Shown: positions 1-9,352, numbered from the stretch's first letter. The stretch: DNA of 64,000 bases from JAWSVE01 sp033852115 (GCA_033852115.1 JAWSVE010000010.1:62001-126000), one strand, 5' to 3'. Notes: a model not told the origin generated them from the letters alone. Program-made: numbers and translations.

Positions 1-228
1 GCTTTCCCGGAGGTCGCGGCCGCACCACTGAATTCGCCCTAAGTAGTCCGACGATAAACCCGTGAGAATTCTAAGAAGTGTTGTTTTCCCTGCACCATTT
101 GGACCACGAATCTGTAATACCTGGCCAGCTTCGATCTCCATAGACAACTTGGAGAAAAGAAGCCTGTCGGATCGTTCGCACGAAAGGTTCTCAATTAAAA
201 TTGAGGGCTTAACTACCAAATCGGACAA
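1..228 (-). CDS. ccmA: CcmA, heme exporter ATP-binding subunit (5' end only)
   Basis: This is the N-terminal 76 codons of the ATPase of the CcmABCD complex, which releases heme-loaded CcmE during cytochrome c maturation at the inner membrane. The Walker A motif GPNGAGKTT lies at about residues 42-50 and is followed by LLRILTGLSS, as in CcmA. The start is TTG at 228, because an in-frame TGA sits two codons upstream. The gene runs off the window before the ABC signature and Walker B motifs. The first 40 bases look like cloning sites but translate in frame as CcmA. It is transcribed away from the fliK-like gene. Confidence 0.85.
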   Translation of the reverse strand, partial: MSDLVVKPSILIENLSCERSDRLLFSKLSMEIEAGQVLQIRGPNGAGKTTLLRILTGLSSDYLGRIQWCGRDLRES

Positions 229-399
229 AATTCAACCCACTCCAAACAGGATATCGGCACTGCCTCCGTCGGAGGTCCGCGCCAGTGTCTATACTCAAGC
301 TATCTATCAAAGATGGGCGATTATACCTGCTATGACCCCATTTGGTCAGTGTTAGCGACGCACAATGACTCTCAGCTTTAAAAATGGAGGGAGTACGCG

Positions 400-2196
400 G
401 TGATTATCGACCCACGCAGCCTAATTCCCCTCCGTAGCAAAGGGACTTCTGCCCCAGACCGTTCAGCTACACAGCTCAATAATTCCACAAAACTTACCAC
501 TGCCTCAGCTGCAACTGCTGCAACTGCTGCAACTGGTGCAACTGTTACAACTAAAGCATCACCAGCGCCAAACACGCCGCTTCTAACGGCGATCAATTTC
601 CTGCAGCAACAGCGGCAATCACTAGTTTCCGCTAGCCACATAAAAAGCCAAGCAGCCATGGCGACCTCGGTTAACGTTGTCATAAGCGAGAGTCAGCAAG
701 TCTCACCGGAACAAGCAACGAGGTGGTTGAGCCAGTATAAAAACCTACCCACTGACGTGAAACAATTGCTCGCGCAACCACGCGCTTTTTTATTGACGCT
801 CAAATCGGGTGAAAAGGTCATCACTAATACGTCGCTGACTCCAGGCGATGCGACACTGACACTGTCATCAAGCACGGAGAAACACAGCTTAGCTCGCGTT
901 TTGTTAACGCACTATACTCAATCAAAAATCAGCACTGACCCAGCGCAGGGTAATACAATATCGAACAGAACTAACGCTCAATCTGCAGAGAATAGTATTG
1001 TCGCCACAAACGCGTTGCGGACACTCCTACCAAACGTAAGAAGCGATACAATACCTAAAGCATTCAATATTGCTGACAAACTCCTGCAACTACCGCAGCC
1101 GTTACAAAATAAATATCTCAGCGGCAATGAGCAACTTTTAACGAAGCATTTTCTATCACTAGCAAAAGCACCTAGTGAGCTAAGCAACCCGTTGTCAGTG
1201 AAGCAAAGCATTCGTGATTCAGGTTTATTTCTTGAAAACAGGGCGCAATTGTCGTCAGCTAACGGCGGTAGTAGCTTAAAACTGTCTTCTGCGCCTCAGA
1301 CACCACAGCCCACTGTATCCAATTTATTACAGTCTATTCTCGACAAGATTCTCCCGCGCACGATGCTGGCAGATAAATTTGGCGACCACTTTACGCCAAA
1401 CAAAGCAACAACCAACAGCTCACCTAGAACCAATACTGCGCAAGGCAATTTACAGCCGAATGTAAACGACCACGTTCAACAACCGATGGAAAAAATCACC
1501 TCCAAAGACCTAAAGGCTGCACTATTAGTGCTAGCCAGTGAATTAATCACCCCAAACGCAAATACAAGCAACGCAACTCTTCCAAATAAAGCCTCGCAAG
1601 AGGCCTCAGTAGAAAAATTACTGAAGCAAATTCTGTTCTCGAAAAAAAAGAACACTAGCGTAACAGCAGCGAGCATCAGTAGCACAACTGAAAAATTAAG
1701 AAACCAACTTCAACAACACGTTTCTTCGGCTATTTCAAAAATACTGTTAAACCAACTACAAACGCTTACTGGGCGATCCTCTGTAGGGAATGAAATAACC
1801 GCGTCATCTCCAATTAATCTGCAACTTGAAATCCCTATTCGCTATCAAGAACAGTTCTTCACTCTTCAACTTTTTATCGAAGACGAATGGATAGAGACAG
1901 ATGAAAAGGAAAACAACGAAACAGAAAAGAAGAGACTATGGAGCGTCATGTTGTGCTTTGATTTGCCTAATGAGCAATCTTTTTACGCGCAAATTCGATG
2001 CGTAGAAAGCCAGGTAAACATTAAATTTTGGACACGACACACTGCACTACTAAAGACGGCGAAAGAGAAGCTAGTTTCTTTAAAATCACAACTACAAGAG
2101 CAAGGTGTACAGGTCAATGAAGTACACTGCATTGCAGGCACCCCGCCAATCAAAGAAAACAAAATCGATTATTCATTAATCGATATAAAAACCTAA
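400..2196 (+). CDS. FliK-like flagellar hook-length control protein
   Basis: This 598-residue protein has a low-complexity Ser/Thr/Ala/Gln-rich N-terminal part and a conserved C-terminal domain (about residues 465-595) of the flagellar hook-length control type, including an LQLEIPIRYQEQFFTLQLFI strand region. In FliK proteins the C-terminal domain meets the export switch FlhB and stops hook growth. The GTG start at 400 has a good ribosome binding site, GGAGGG at 386-391. A gene for an FlhB-type tail follows 9 bases later, and ccmA lies divergently upstream. This pair beside ccm genes is known in Pseudomonas, separate from the main flagellar fliK, so it may be a paralogue. The exact role is inferred. 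Confidence 0.7.
   Translation: MIIDPRSLIPLRSKGTSAPDRSATQLNNSTKLTTASAATAATAATGATVTTKASPAPNTPLLTAINFLQQQRQSLVSASHIKSQAAMATSVNVVISESQQVSPEQATRWLSQYKNLPTDVKQLLAQPRAFLLTLKSGEKVITNTSLTPGDATLTLSSSTEKHSLARVLLTHYTQSKISTDPAQGNTISNRTNAQSAENSIVATNALRTLLPNVRSDTIPKAFNIADKLLQLPQPLQNKYLSGNEQLLTKHFLSLAKAPSELSNPLSVKQSIRDSGLFLENRAQLSSANGGSSLKLSSAPQTPQPTVSNLLQSILDKILPRTMLADKFGDHFTPNKATTNSSPRTNTAQGNLQPNVNDHVQQPMEKITSKDLKAALLVLASELITPNANTSNATLPNKASQEASVEKLLKQILFSKKKNTSVTAASISSTTEKLRNQLQQHVSSAISKILLNQLQTLTGRSSVGNEITASSPINLQLEIPIRYQEQFFTLQLFIEDEWIETDEKENNETEKKRLWSVMLCFDLPNEQSFYAQIRCVESQVNIKFWTRHTALLKTAKEKLVSLKSQLQEQGVQVNEVHCIAGTPPIKENKIDYSLIDIKT
511..546 (+). repeat. Four 9-bp tandem repeats inside the fliK-like gene
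   Basis: Four consecutive copies of a nine-base unit, GCAACTGCT twice then GCAACTGGT and GCAACTGTT, encode an Ala-Thr-rich stretch near residue 40. Gain or loss of a unit would keep the reading frame, so the N-terminal linker could change length between strains. Confidence 0.8.
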
Positions 2197-2205
2197 GATT
2201 ACAGT

Positions 2206-2490
2206 ATGTCAAATAATCAGATTGACCTAGATGAAATTGAGAAAGCGATTGCACTCTACTACGATGGCGAATCTGCACCGATACTGACAGCCAAAGGAAC
2301 TGGAAGCGTCGCAGAACAAATTGTCAATATTGCAAAAGAATCGGGTGTACCACTCTGTGACAATGAAGGTCTAGCAGATCTACTGATTCAGCTAGATATT
2401 GGCGATGAAATCCCTGAAGCACTCTATTTAAGTATCGCCTACATCATTTCATTTGCGTATCAACTTCAAGGAAAAGAACCAAAGAGGTAA
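2206..2490 (+). CDS. FlhB C-terminal-domain-like protein (FlhX/YlqH type)
   Basis: This 94-residue soluble protein matches the cytoplasmic tail of the flagellar export switch FlhB: KAIALYYDGESAPILTAKG, then IAKESGVPLCDNEGLADLL and GDEIPEALYLSIAYIISFAYQL. The transmembrane part of FlhB is absent. The NPTH autocleavage motif that precedes this region in real FlhB is also missing, with IDLDEIEKA there instead. It starts 9 bases after the fliK-like gene, so the two are probably cotranscribed and may interact as FliK and FlhB do. Such stand-alone tails are known in several bacteria. Its function here is inferred from the pairing. Confidence 0.8.
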   Translation: MSNNQIDLDEIEKAIALYYDGESAPILTAKGTGSVAEQIVNIAKESGVPLCDNEGLADLLIQLDIGDEIPEALYLSIAYIISFAYQLQGKEPKR

Positions 2491-2557
2491 CAAAAGCTCT
2501 TGGAAAGCAGACCTACCGAGTAAAACATCAGCAAGCCTGCTACGCATTACCGTGCAA

Positions 2558-4384
2558 CTATGCCGGTGTTTTTAATAAACGATAGAACTCTTGCTCTTGT
2601 TCATTTAGCACCAAGGCCTTAAGTGTTGCCAGCGACACCGTAGGAATCACAACGAGCGGAATCCCGATTGCCGCGTACAGCACCATGGTCATATCGGTTT
2701 GAACATAAAACGTATTTAAAAACCATGTACCCACAATACCGGTAAACGCTAGCAACACTCCCCAGAACACGCCTTCATTAGTCGTAGCAGGCATAAACCT
2801 CAAATAAACCTTTCCGATCATCAATGGTGCGGCAAGCGCAGCGAGATAAATGATCATATCGTCAGATGACACTCCAGCAAGCTTGCTAATAGCAAAAACA
2901 GCTAATAGGCCTGCAGCAAGCAGCACAAAACTTCGAATAATCGCTTTATTCGCATGTTCATTTTTTTCCGCTTGAGCCCACAGCGACATATTCGGAATGA
3001 GTACCAATGGAATTAATGTTGTGAAATAAGCGGCAACGTCAGATTCAGACTTGAACACTAGGTTATTTGCTGACCAAGCAATCAATCCTAATGCATAGCC
3101 AATCACTATGCCCCAGTACACGGAAGATTCCGTTGTCGCTTTCACATAGAAAATGTAGCCAATTGCGATCGCTGGGGGGACGACCATGGCGTACCCTAGC
3201 AGCAGCCATTTTAATACCGATGCAGTACCCACTACGTAGCCAAAGTAACAGGCGATCACGGCAGCAACAAGGCCATATATAACGGCGGTAATACGATACG
3301 CCTTTAGTTTTTTATCCGGTGAATAGTCCTTTGAAGAAGGAATCCAGTCGTTAACAAACATTGTCGAGCTTGCCAACAAAATCGGGCCACCGGATGAAAT
3401 CAAAGCAGCGAGGACAGCCGCTAGCGCAACGCCACCTATAAACGGGCCAGCATCAATAGCAATTTTGGTAATACTGTTGTAGCCGGCTATACCTGAGTTT
3501 GATCCATATTTAGCGAGCGCTTCCACGCCTATGACAGCCGATAAAAATGGCATCGTCGCAGCAACGACCCCGGCCAACAAAAACGCAGGCAATAAAATAC
3601 TTTCACGTTTGGCAGAACTGGAATAATTCACGTATACCGACGCCGCTGGCGTATGGATTGTCGCAGAGAAGAACATGGCAATGATGGGAAACCACCCTAA
3701 ACCAATGAAACTCCACCAACTAGAAGAATCTTTTCCAGACTCAGCTAGCGCCGCATTGGCTTTATCGATCACGGCACCCCATCCTCCCAACTGGCCTGCC
3801 ACAACAACACCTACAGTAGCCAAACCAAAAATAATCACAAAACAATGGATTATATTGGTCGACGATGTTCCTTTTAGTCCAGACGATGCTGTTGCAGCGA
3901 TAATAACGAAAGCACCGATGAAAATTCCCACAACAAGCGGAATTCCTAAAATATTACTGACAATAACGCCAATCAGTAGTGGTTCGATAACGTTGACGAC
4001 AAGGTATTCGGTCTGAACACACAAACTCGTAAACCAACCACTACGAGATTTACCGTAACGCTTTCCAAATAGCTCGGCTACGGTAGTTAAACCCAAGCGG
4101 CGATACGGGATGGCAAAGAAAGCGCCAACCAATGCCAGTGCAAGGAATGTGTTAACCCCATACCATACATTCCAAATACCAGTATTCATTACATCGCCCG
4201 CTACGCCGTATGAACCAGCTCCACCGATGCGCGTACCAGCAATGCCTGCGGCAATCATAATGACACCCATCCCGCCTGCACCTGTGGCCCAATCGGATGA
4301 ACTTTTATTGCGCCTTGCCAGCAGTGTGCCCACACCGGTAACAACTAATAGATAAACAATAACGGTAATGGCAGAAGTACTCAT
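2558..4384 (-). CDS. Sodium:solute symporter (SSS family) permease
   Basis: This 608-residue inner-membrane protein has many hydrophobic segments and the N-terminal signature of the sodium:solute symporter family. That signature is a first helix, then ARRNKSSSDWATGAGGMG, then the GTRIGGAGSYGVAGDV loop typical of these Na+-coupled carriers. It would import a small solute with sodium; the substrate cannot be read from the sequence. It lies 33 bases downstream of the secreted hydrolase gene on the same strand, so cotranscription and uptake of a hydrolysis product are possible but only inferred. No clear terminator separates it from the convergent flhB-like gene. Confidence 0.8.
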   Translation of the reverse strand: MSTSAITVIVYLLVVTGVGTLLARRNKSSSDWATGAGGMGVIMIAAGIAGTRIGGAGSYGVAGDVMNTGIWNVWYGVNTFLALALVGAFFAIPYRRLGLTTVAELFGKRYGKSRSGWFTSLCVQTEYLVVNVIEPLLIGVIVSNILGIPLVVGIFIGAFVIIAATASSGLKGTSSTNIIHCFVIIFGLATVGVVVAGQLGGWGAVIDKANAALAESGKDSSSWWSFIGLGWFPIIAMFFSATIHTPAASVYVNYSSSAKRESILLPAFLLAGVVAATMPFLSAVIGVEALAKYGSNSGIAGYNSITKIAIDAGPFIGGVALAAVLAALISSGGPILLASSTMFVNDWIPSSKDYSPDKKLKAYRITAVIYGLVAAVIACYFGYVVGTASVLKWLLLGYAMVVPPAIAIGYIFYVKATTESSVYWGIVIGYALGLIAWSANNLVFKSESDVAAYFTTLIPLVLIPNMSLWAQAEKNEHANKAIIRSFVLLAAGLLAVFAISKLAGVSSDDMIIYLAALAAPLMIGKVYLRFMPATTNEGVFWGVLLAFTGIVGTWFLNTFYVQTDMTMVLYAAIGIPLVVIPTVSLATLKALVLNEQEQEFYRLLKTPA

Positions 4385-4417
4385 GCGTTCCTACTTAATA
4401 CTCTTGAGTGGGTGAAT

Positions 4418-5908
4418 TTACAAAATAAAGTCTAGAACCCGGTTGTCGCTTTCAAAGACACCGTGTATTCCAGTGCTAGCAATGCCAGACTTGAGTTTGC
4501 TGACAGAAAAAATAAAACGTGAACGCCTTTTTATAACGACGCCATTCTCTTGACTTTTAACAGTTACACCAGCGAGGTCCCATCGTGTACCATCGCTTTC
4601 AATACCCCGTAGCCCTTGCAGATCGACATTTGTCATCGAGACGATTGACAACTCACTTTGTATTGCAGTGCCGCCAGCGTTGTTTACACCGACATTAACC
4701 ATTGATACTTGCGACCTATTCATAATAATTTGGTTTGCGGTCAGGTTTACCAGTGTGACGCCCTGGCAATTCTCAATATATACCGCTTTATAATGCCCTG
4801 AATAACGACCACCGTGCTGATCACGACAATATAAAATGTTGCCTGTATGGCTTGCCGGTACCGGCGATGTTGCAAAACGTTTATTTAAATCTGGCTCAGA
4901 GTTTAAAGCCGTTTCTAACAACATCTGAAACATCTTTGGGTGCGTTTTCATTGGCACATGCGCCGCACCGTCTATAACGCGCAGCTCAGCTTGCTTTAGC
5001 CTTCCCAACAACAAGCGACCTGTTCTCAGTGGCGCGACAGTATCGTTTCTTCCCCAAATCAACCAAGTCGGTTGCTCTACACTATCAATCGCGCTTGAAA
5101 AATCATGCATAATCAACGCTAGGCCAGCATTCGCATTGACACGCCCTTCAAACAAAAAGCGCCACGCCTCATCGCTCGCACTAATTGCCGGGATTGGGTC
5201 TGGCGTAGTGCTAGTCCACTCTACAAGCGATTTAGCAAACTGATTAAGCTTTCGTGCGAAGTTTGATATCGGACTAGGCGTTCCTTTGGGCACCACCGGA
5301 AAGTTAACATTCTCTTTCAACAACGCAGTGCGTTCGAGCACCCCAGCCGTATCAACAAGCACGAGTCGCTGGACCAGGTCCGGATAGTCTGCGGCGAACT
5401 GCAACGAAATCGCCGCTCCCATTGAATGACCTATCACTACGAGAGGTGACCTCGCTGCCTCATCGGAAACCCAATGCAAAAACTTTGAATAGTTCTGAGG
5501 CGAAAGCTGGGTTAATGGTTCTTCTGAACGACCAAACCCAGGCAGATCCACTGCAATAACATGATACTGCCCAGCCATGAACTTAATCACGTCAAGCCAA
5601 TCAGTAAATGATCCGCCTATACCATGAACCAACAATATACTTTGCTTATGCTGCAAGCCTGCCTGCACAACGAAACTTTGGGTTTGCCATATGGGCTCTT
5701 CCACATAAGACCAGTGCCAACCTGATGGCAAGGTGGAGAGATCAAACTCTGCCTCTTTAGCTGGTTGCTCAGCCTGCCCGCAAACGCCAATCGACAATAC
5801 AGCACAAAAAATCATCGAGGCTAAACGTATTGCTTGCCTAAAGCGGCGCGCGATTATACTTATGCTTTTCTGAGGTTTCTGCTTATAATTCAATGATTTA
5901 CAAAACAT
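4418..5908 (-). CDS. Exported alpha/beta hydrolase with beta-helix-like C-terminal domain
   Basis: This 496-residue protein has two parts. Residues about 30-46 form a hydrophobic export signal after an Arg/Lys-rich start. Residues about 75-335 are an alpha/beta hydrolase fold with oxyanion loop HGIGG (95-99), nucleophile elbow GHSMG (Ser162), Asp289 in GRNDT and His317, so the catalytic triad looks complete. Residues about 355-480 are short repeated Val/Asn/Ile strands (KAVYIENCQGVTLVNLTANQ and similar) that look like a right-handed parallel beta-helix. Such a tail is unusual on a small esterase-type hydrolase and might bind a polymer. The substrate is unknown. A symporter gene follows. Confidence 0.75.
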   Translation of the reverse strand: MFCKSLNYKQKPQKSISIIARRFRQAIRLASMIFCAVLSIGVCGQAEQPAKEAEFDLSTLPSGWHWSYVEEPIWQTQSFVVQAGLQHKQSILLVHGIGGSFTDWLDVIKFMAGQYHVIAVDLPGFGRSEEPLTQLSPQNYSKFLHWVSDEAARSPLVVIGHSMGAAISLQFAADYPDLVQRLVLVDTAGVLERTALLKENVNFPVVPKGTPSPISNFARKLNQFAKSLVEWTSTTPDPIPAISASDEAWRFLFEGRVNANAGLALIMHDFSSAIDSVEQPTWLIWGRNDTVAPLRTGRLLLGRLKQAELRVIDGAAHVPMKTHPKMFQMLLETALNSEPDLNKRFATSPVPASHTGNILYCRDQHGGRYSGHYKAVYIENCQGVTLVNLTANQIIMNRSQVSMVNVGVNNAGGTAIQSELSIVSMTNVDLQGLRGIESDGTRWDLAGVTVKSQENGVVIKRRSRFIFSVSKLKSGIASTGIHGVFESDNRVLDFIL

Positions 5909-6045
5909 AACAATATGCCAAGGAAGCTAACTGCAGGAGCGAACGATAGCGACTATAGATTGCCAGAACAAGAAAGTGCATCAAACAACAGATATTATTA
6001 CAATGCGCGCGCCACCGATGGGATTCAAACGGAGACATACGTGCT

Positions 6046-7434
6046 TTGAGCACTCACACCAGTAACAGGTTTAACTTAACCTCTTTACCCCTGCCATATA
6101 CCGACGATGTCAGCGATTATTTTCTGCGCATCAGGCATTTACCTTACGCCATATGGCTAGACAGTGGTCGCCCCAGTGGCAATTTCGGCCGCTACGACAT
6201 TATTAGTGCAGCTCCACAGAAAATCCTCAGCGAGCAACTCACAACCACAACTAATAGCCCAAACGTCCAAGCTGCCACACAAATTTTTGATGAACTGGAT
6301 GCTGCGCTAGAAGAATTTGGCCACCCTGCTTCAGCCTCAGATCTTCCTTTTACAGGAGGTGCTATTGGCTACCTCGGCTACAATATGGGCTCAGCAATAG
6401 AACCCTCGGTGGGCAGCAAGCAACGCGACATAGCGCTTCCCGATGCATGGTTTGGCATATACAACTGGGCGATAATTATCGATCACCCGTCCTCGACGGC
6501 GACTCTAACATTTACCGACCACTGCTCAACCTCCCTTAGGTCCGAAGTGTCTGATGCCCTGAGGAGCGAAACGTTTAATCCCCTCAACAAATTTTCCTGC
6601 GAACCTCCCCAAGGAGAGCTAACAAAAGGAGACTACCTCCAGCAAATCAACCGCATACAACACTACATTGAGGCTGGTGACTGCTATCAGGTGAATTTTG
6701 CACAGCGGTTTAAAACCGCCTTCCAAGGTGATCCCTTAGCACTCTATCTCTATACGAGAAAGCGCCTTCCCTCCCCCTACTCTTGTTACCTTGAATTAGA
6801 GGGCAACGCGGTGTTGTCGTTTTCACCGGAGCAATTTCTAACTGCGGACAAATCACGCGTCGAAACCAAACCGATTAAAGGCACTGCGCCACGAAAAAAA
6901 GAAATCAAAGATGACGAGCTAAGCGCCCAAATACTGTTGAGTAGCAGTAAAGATCGAGCTGAAAATATCATGATCGTGGATTTACTGCGCAATGATCTGA
7001 GCAAACACTGCGAGCCACATTCGGTTAATACGCCACAGATCGCGTCGTTAGAGAGCTACGCTAACGTTCACCACCTAGTCAGTCGAGTGACGGGCATACT
7101 TAAACCAAACTGCAACCACACACAGGTTCTGCGCGATTGCTTCCCAGGAGGCTCCATCACCGGGGCCCCCAAAATTCGGGCGATGCAAATAATTAACGAG
7201 TGCGAGCCTGTCGAACGGTCGATTTATTGCGGAAGTATTGGCTATCTCAGCTCAAATGGAAAAATGGACACTAATATCGCTATCCGAACCATGGTGCTCT
7301 GCGAGGGCGATGTGTATTTTTGGGGAGGAGGAGGAATTGTTGCCGATTCTGACGCCGATGCTGAATATCAAGAGACGCTAGACAAGGTGAGCCCCCTGTT
7401 CGAAGCGCTCACCTACTTTTCTAATACAAATTAG
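6046..7434 (+). CDS. pabB: Aminodeoxychorismate synthase component I (PabB)
   Basis: PabB converts chorismate plus ammonia to 4-amino-4-deoxychorismate for folate synthesis, using ammonia from PabA. The 462-residue protein carries the chorismate-binding fold with PFTGGAIGYLGYN near residue 100, FSPEQFL, and the motif PIKGT with Lys278. That lysine marks aminodeoxychorismate synthases, whereas anthranilate synthase has PIAGT. The start is TTG at 6046 with GGAGA at 6031-6035. The GTG at 6041 is closed by a stop, so no better start exists. pabA is not adjacent, and pabC lies near 26 kb. It is convergent with thrH, the Pseudomonas arrangement. Confidence 0.93.
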   Translation: MSTHTSNRFNLTSLPLPYTDDVSDYFLRIRHLPYAIWLDSGRPSGNFGRYDIISAAPQKILSEQLTTTTNSPNVQAATQIFDELDAALEEFGHPASASDLPFTGGAIGYLGYNMGSAIEPSVGSKQRDIALPDAWFGIYNWAIIIDHPSSTATLTFTDHCSTSLRSEVSDALRSETFNPLNKFSCEPPQGELTKGDYLQQINRIQHYIEAGDCYQVNFAQRFKTAFQGDPLALYLYTRKRLPSPYSCYLELEGNAVLSFSPEQFLTADKSRVETKPIKGTAPRKKEIKDDELSAQILLSSSKDRAENIMIVDLLRNDLSKHCEPHSVNTPQIASLESYANVHHLVSRVTGILKPNCNHTQVLRDCFPGGSITGAPKIRAMQIINECEPVERSIYCGSIGYLSSNGKMDTNIAIRTMVLCEGDVYFWGGGGIVADSDADAEYQETLDKVSPLFEALTYFSNTN

Positions 7435-7460
7435 TACACGGCTAATAGAAGACGGGGTCC

Positions 7461-8078
7461 TTACAGAATTAAGTCCCGATTGCTCGCCGCGATAAACTCT
7501 TTCTTCAAGTCTTCGTAAGTATGCACGGCTGGGAACTGAGGAAACTCATCGATCACATTCTGTGGAGCTTTAAATAGAATACCGGCGTCCGCCTCACCGA
7601 GCATCGTAGTGTCATTATAGGAGTCACCCGCTGCAATCATGCGATAATAAAGTGTTTTAAGCGCAAGAATCGACTGACGCTTAGGGTCTTTTTGGCGCAA
7701 CGTGTAATCGACCACTTTACCACCTTCTCCGATTTCGAGGCGATGGCAGAACAACGTCGGCCAACCTAACTGGCGCATTAAAGGTTGAGAGAACTCATAG
7801 AAAGTATCAGACAGGATAATGACCTGAAAGCGCTCTCGTAACCAATCCACAAACTCCCGAGCCCCTTCTAGCGGCGTGAGCGTCGCAATCACCTCTTGGA
7901 TTTCATTAATACCAAGACCATGCTTATCAAGAATAGCCAGGCGTTGCTTCATCAGCACGTCGTAATCTGGAATATCCCTTGTCGTCGCTTTTAGCTCCTC
8001 TATACCCGTTTTTTCCGCAAAAGCTATCCAGATTTCTGGGATCAACACACCTTCAAGGTCTAAACACGCCAATTCCAC
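7461..8078 (-). CDS. thrH: ThrH bifunctional phosphoserine phosphatase / homoserine phosphotransferase
   Basis: ThrH is a HAD-family enzyme described in Pseudomonas aeruginosa. It removes phosphate from phosphoserine and can pass it to homoserine, touching serine and threonine synthesis. The nucleophile motif LDLEGV sits at the N-terminus, with ILSDTFYEF (motif II), the lysine region RQKDPKRQ and the metal motif AAGDSYNDTTML. I place the start at GTG 8078, preceded by GGAGA at optimal distance. This gives 205 residues beginning MELACLDLEG, the length I recall for the Pseudomonas protein. The earlier GTG at 8090 adds only four residues. Neighbours pabB and cysH repeat the Pseudomonas order. 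Confidence 0.93.
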   Translation of the reverse strand: MELACLDLEGVLIPEIWIAFAEKTGIEELKATTRDIPDYDVLMKQRLAILDKHGLGINEIQEVIATLTPLEGAREFVDWLRERFQVIILSDTFYEFSQPLMRQLGWPTLFCHRLEIGEGGKVVDYTLRQKDPKRQSILALKTLYYRMIAAGDSYNDTTMLGEADAGILFKAPQNVIDEFPQFPAVHTYEDLKKEFIAASNRDLIL

Positions 8079-8623
8079 GATCTTCTCCACACCTTAATTT
8101 TAAAAGGCGCCAATCTACAGATAGGCCCAATTAAGTGCAAGCACCGCCCCCTAAATACTTCACCTACAAAGCAACAATTACCACTCCAACTAAAGTTATC
8201 CACTTAAATAGACAGCTTATTCACAACGTTTTCACGTGGAACACTTAAAGTAACACTTTAACTTTTGTACGCAACTAACACATAGCGTCTAGCGCCCAAA
8301 CGGCACAGACCCCCTTGATACACAAGAAAAATAACCACATGTGGTGCTAAAGCGATTACTAACCGAGCACATATTGTGCGCCGTTTAGGCAATTAGATAA
8401 ATTAACCGTCAATGTTCCACGGGAAGTTTTTCCGCGCTGTGGATAACTTTCACACTCACACGCCACCTAGTTTTCGCTATAAGCGTATCGTTATTGATTA
8501 TTTCTATCCCCTGCTATTGCCTGCTATTATGCGCGCCCCAGGAGTAGAACGCCTTGCCCTCGCCATAAATCGCGGCAAGCGCACACAACCTGGAATCCCA
8601 TCGAGAAACCTAGGACTTACGAA
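8079..8623. other. 545-bp divergent intergenic region between thrH and cysH
   Basis: No convincing gene lies here; the short frame at 8412-8636 overlaps cysH and looks random. The region must carry the thrH and cysH promoters. It also holds an exact DnaA-box match (TTATCCACA on the minus strand, 8438-8446), an 8-of-9 match at 8196-8204, and a parS-like 16-mer at 8229-8244 matching the ParB site consensus at 14 of 16 positions around CACGTG. A partial half-site TGTTCCACG begins at 8413. Function is not established. Confidence 0.4.
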
Positions 8624-9352
8624 ATGCCAGAGTTAATCAACACCCTCGACGTTGATACCCAGCTTCAAAAGGAGCCGCCTCACGCTATCCTTCAATATGC
8701 GCTCAATAATTTCGACAACATAGCAATTTCCTTCAGCGGAGCTGAGGACGTAGCGCTAATAGACATGGCATACCAAATTCGTTCTGATATTCAGGTTTTT
8801 TCACTGGATACTGGCCGCCTCCACCCCGAAACTTATCGCTTTATCGAAAAGGTTAGAAAACACTACGGCCTGAAAATTGATGTGTTAATGCCTGACGCAG
8901 CTGCCGTAGGGGACCTGGTACGCGAAAAAGGTTTATTCAGTTTTTATGACGACGACCATAAAGAGTGTTGTAGTATCCGCAAAGTAATGCCGCTACGTAA
9001 CAAGCTGCTAACCATAGACGCTTGGATTACCGGACAGCGTAAGGATCAAAGCCCAGGTACACGGACCGCTATTCCGGTTATTCAGGACGATCTAGCTTTC
9101 TCACGCCCCAATGAAAAGCTCGTTAAGTTCAACCCGTTAGCGAATTGGAGCTCGCGGATGGTTTGGGACTACATTCGAGGCAACCAAGTGCCATACAACG
9201 AACTTCACGACAAAGGCTTTGTGTCTATCGGTTGTGAGCCCTGTACAAAATCATTGGGCCCCAATCAACATGAACGTGAAGGACGATGGTGGTGGGAAGC
9301 AGAAACTCAAAAAGAATGTGGATTACACGCAACCAACCTTGAAGACAAATAA
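8624..9352 (+). CDS. cysH: CysH, adenylylsulfate (APS) reductase
   Basis: CysH reduces activated sulfate to sulfite in cysteine synthesis, using thioredoxin or glutathione. The 242-residue protein has the P-loop-like SFSGAEDVAL near residue 37, a Cys-Cys pair at 115-116 and a CxxC at 204-207. These four cysteines bind a 4Fe-4S cluster, the mark of APS reductases rather than the cluster-free PAPS enzymes of E. coli. The catalytic cysteine is Cys232 in ECGLH near the C-terminus. The ATG at 8624 has AGGA upstream. It is followed by a small CxxC protein gene and then by cysB, so sulfur genes cluster here. Confidence 0.93.
   Translation: MPELINTLDVDTQLQKEPPHAILQYALNNFDNIAISFSGAEDVALIDMAYQIRSDIQVFSLDTGRLHPETYRFIEKVRKHYGLKIDVLMPDAAAVGDLVREKGLFSFYDDDHKECCSIRKVMPLRNKLLTIDAWITGQRKDQSPGTRTAIPVIQDDLAFSRPNEKLVKFNPLANWSSRMVWDYIRGNQVPYNELHDKGFVSIGCEPCTKSLGPNQHEREGRWWWEAETQKECGLHATNLEDK

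Noticed and set aside
1..40. NotI and EcoRI sites plus a GAATTCGCCCT string that look like cloning-vector sequence.
   Set aside because: On the minus strand these bases translate in frame as the next residues of CcmA (after LLRILTGLSSDYL comes GRIQWCGRDLRES, matching the family pattern), so they are genomic.
8217..8226. A possible third DnaA box in the thrH-cysH gap.
   Set aside because: The bases read TTATTTCACA, with one extra T, so the 9-mer consensus is not met.
8412..8636. 74-codon plus-strand frame before cysH.
   Set aside because: It overlaps the cysH start, crosses the likely cysH promoter and has random-looking composition.
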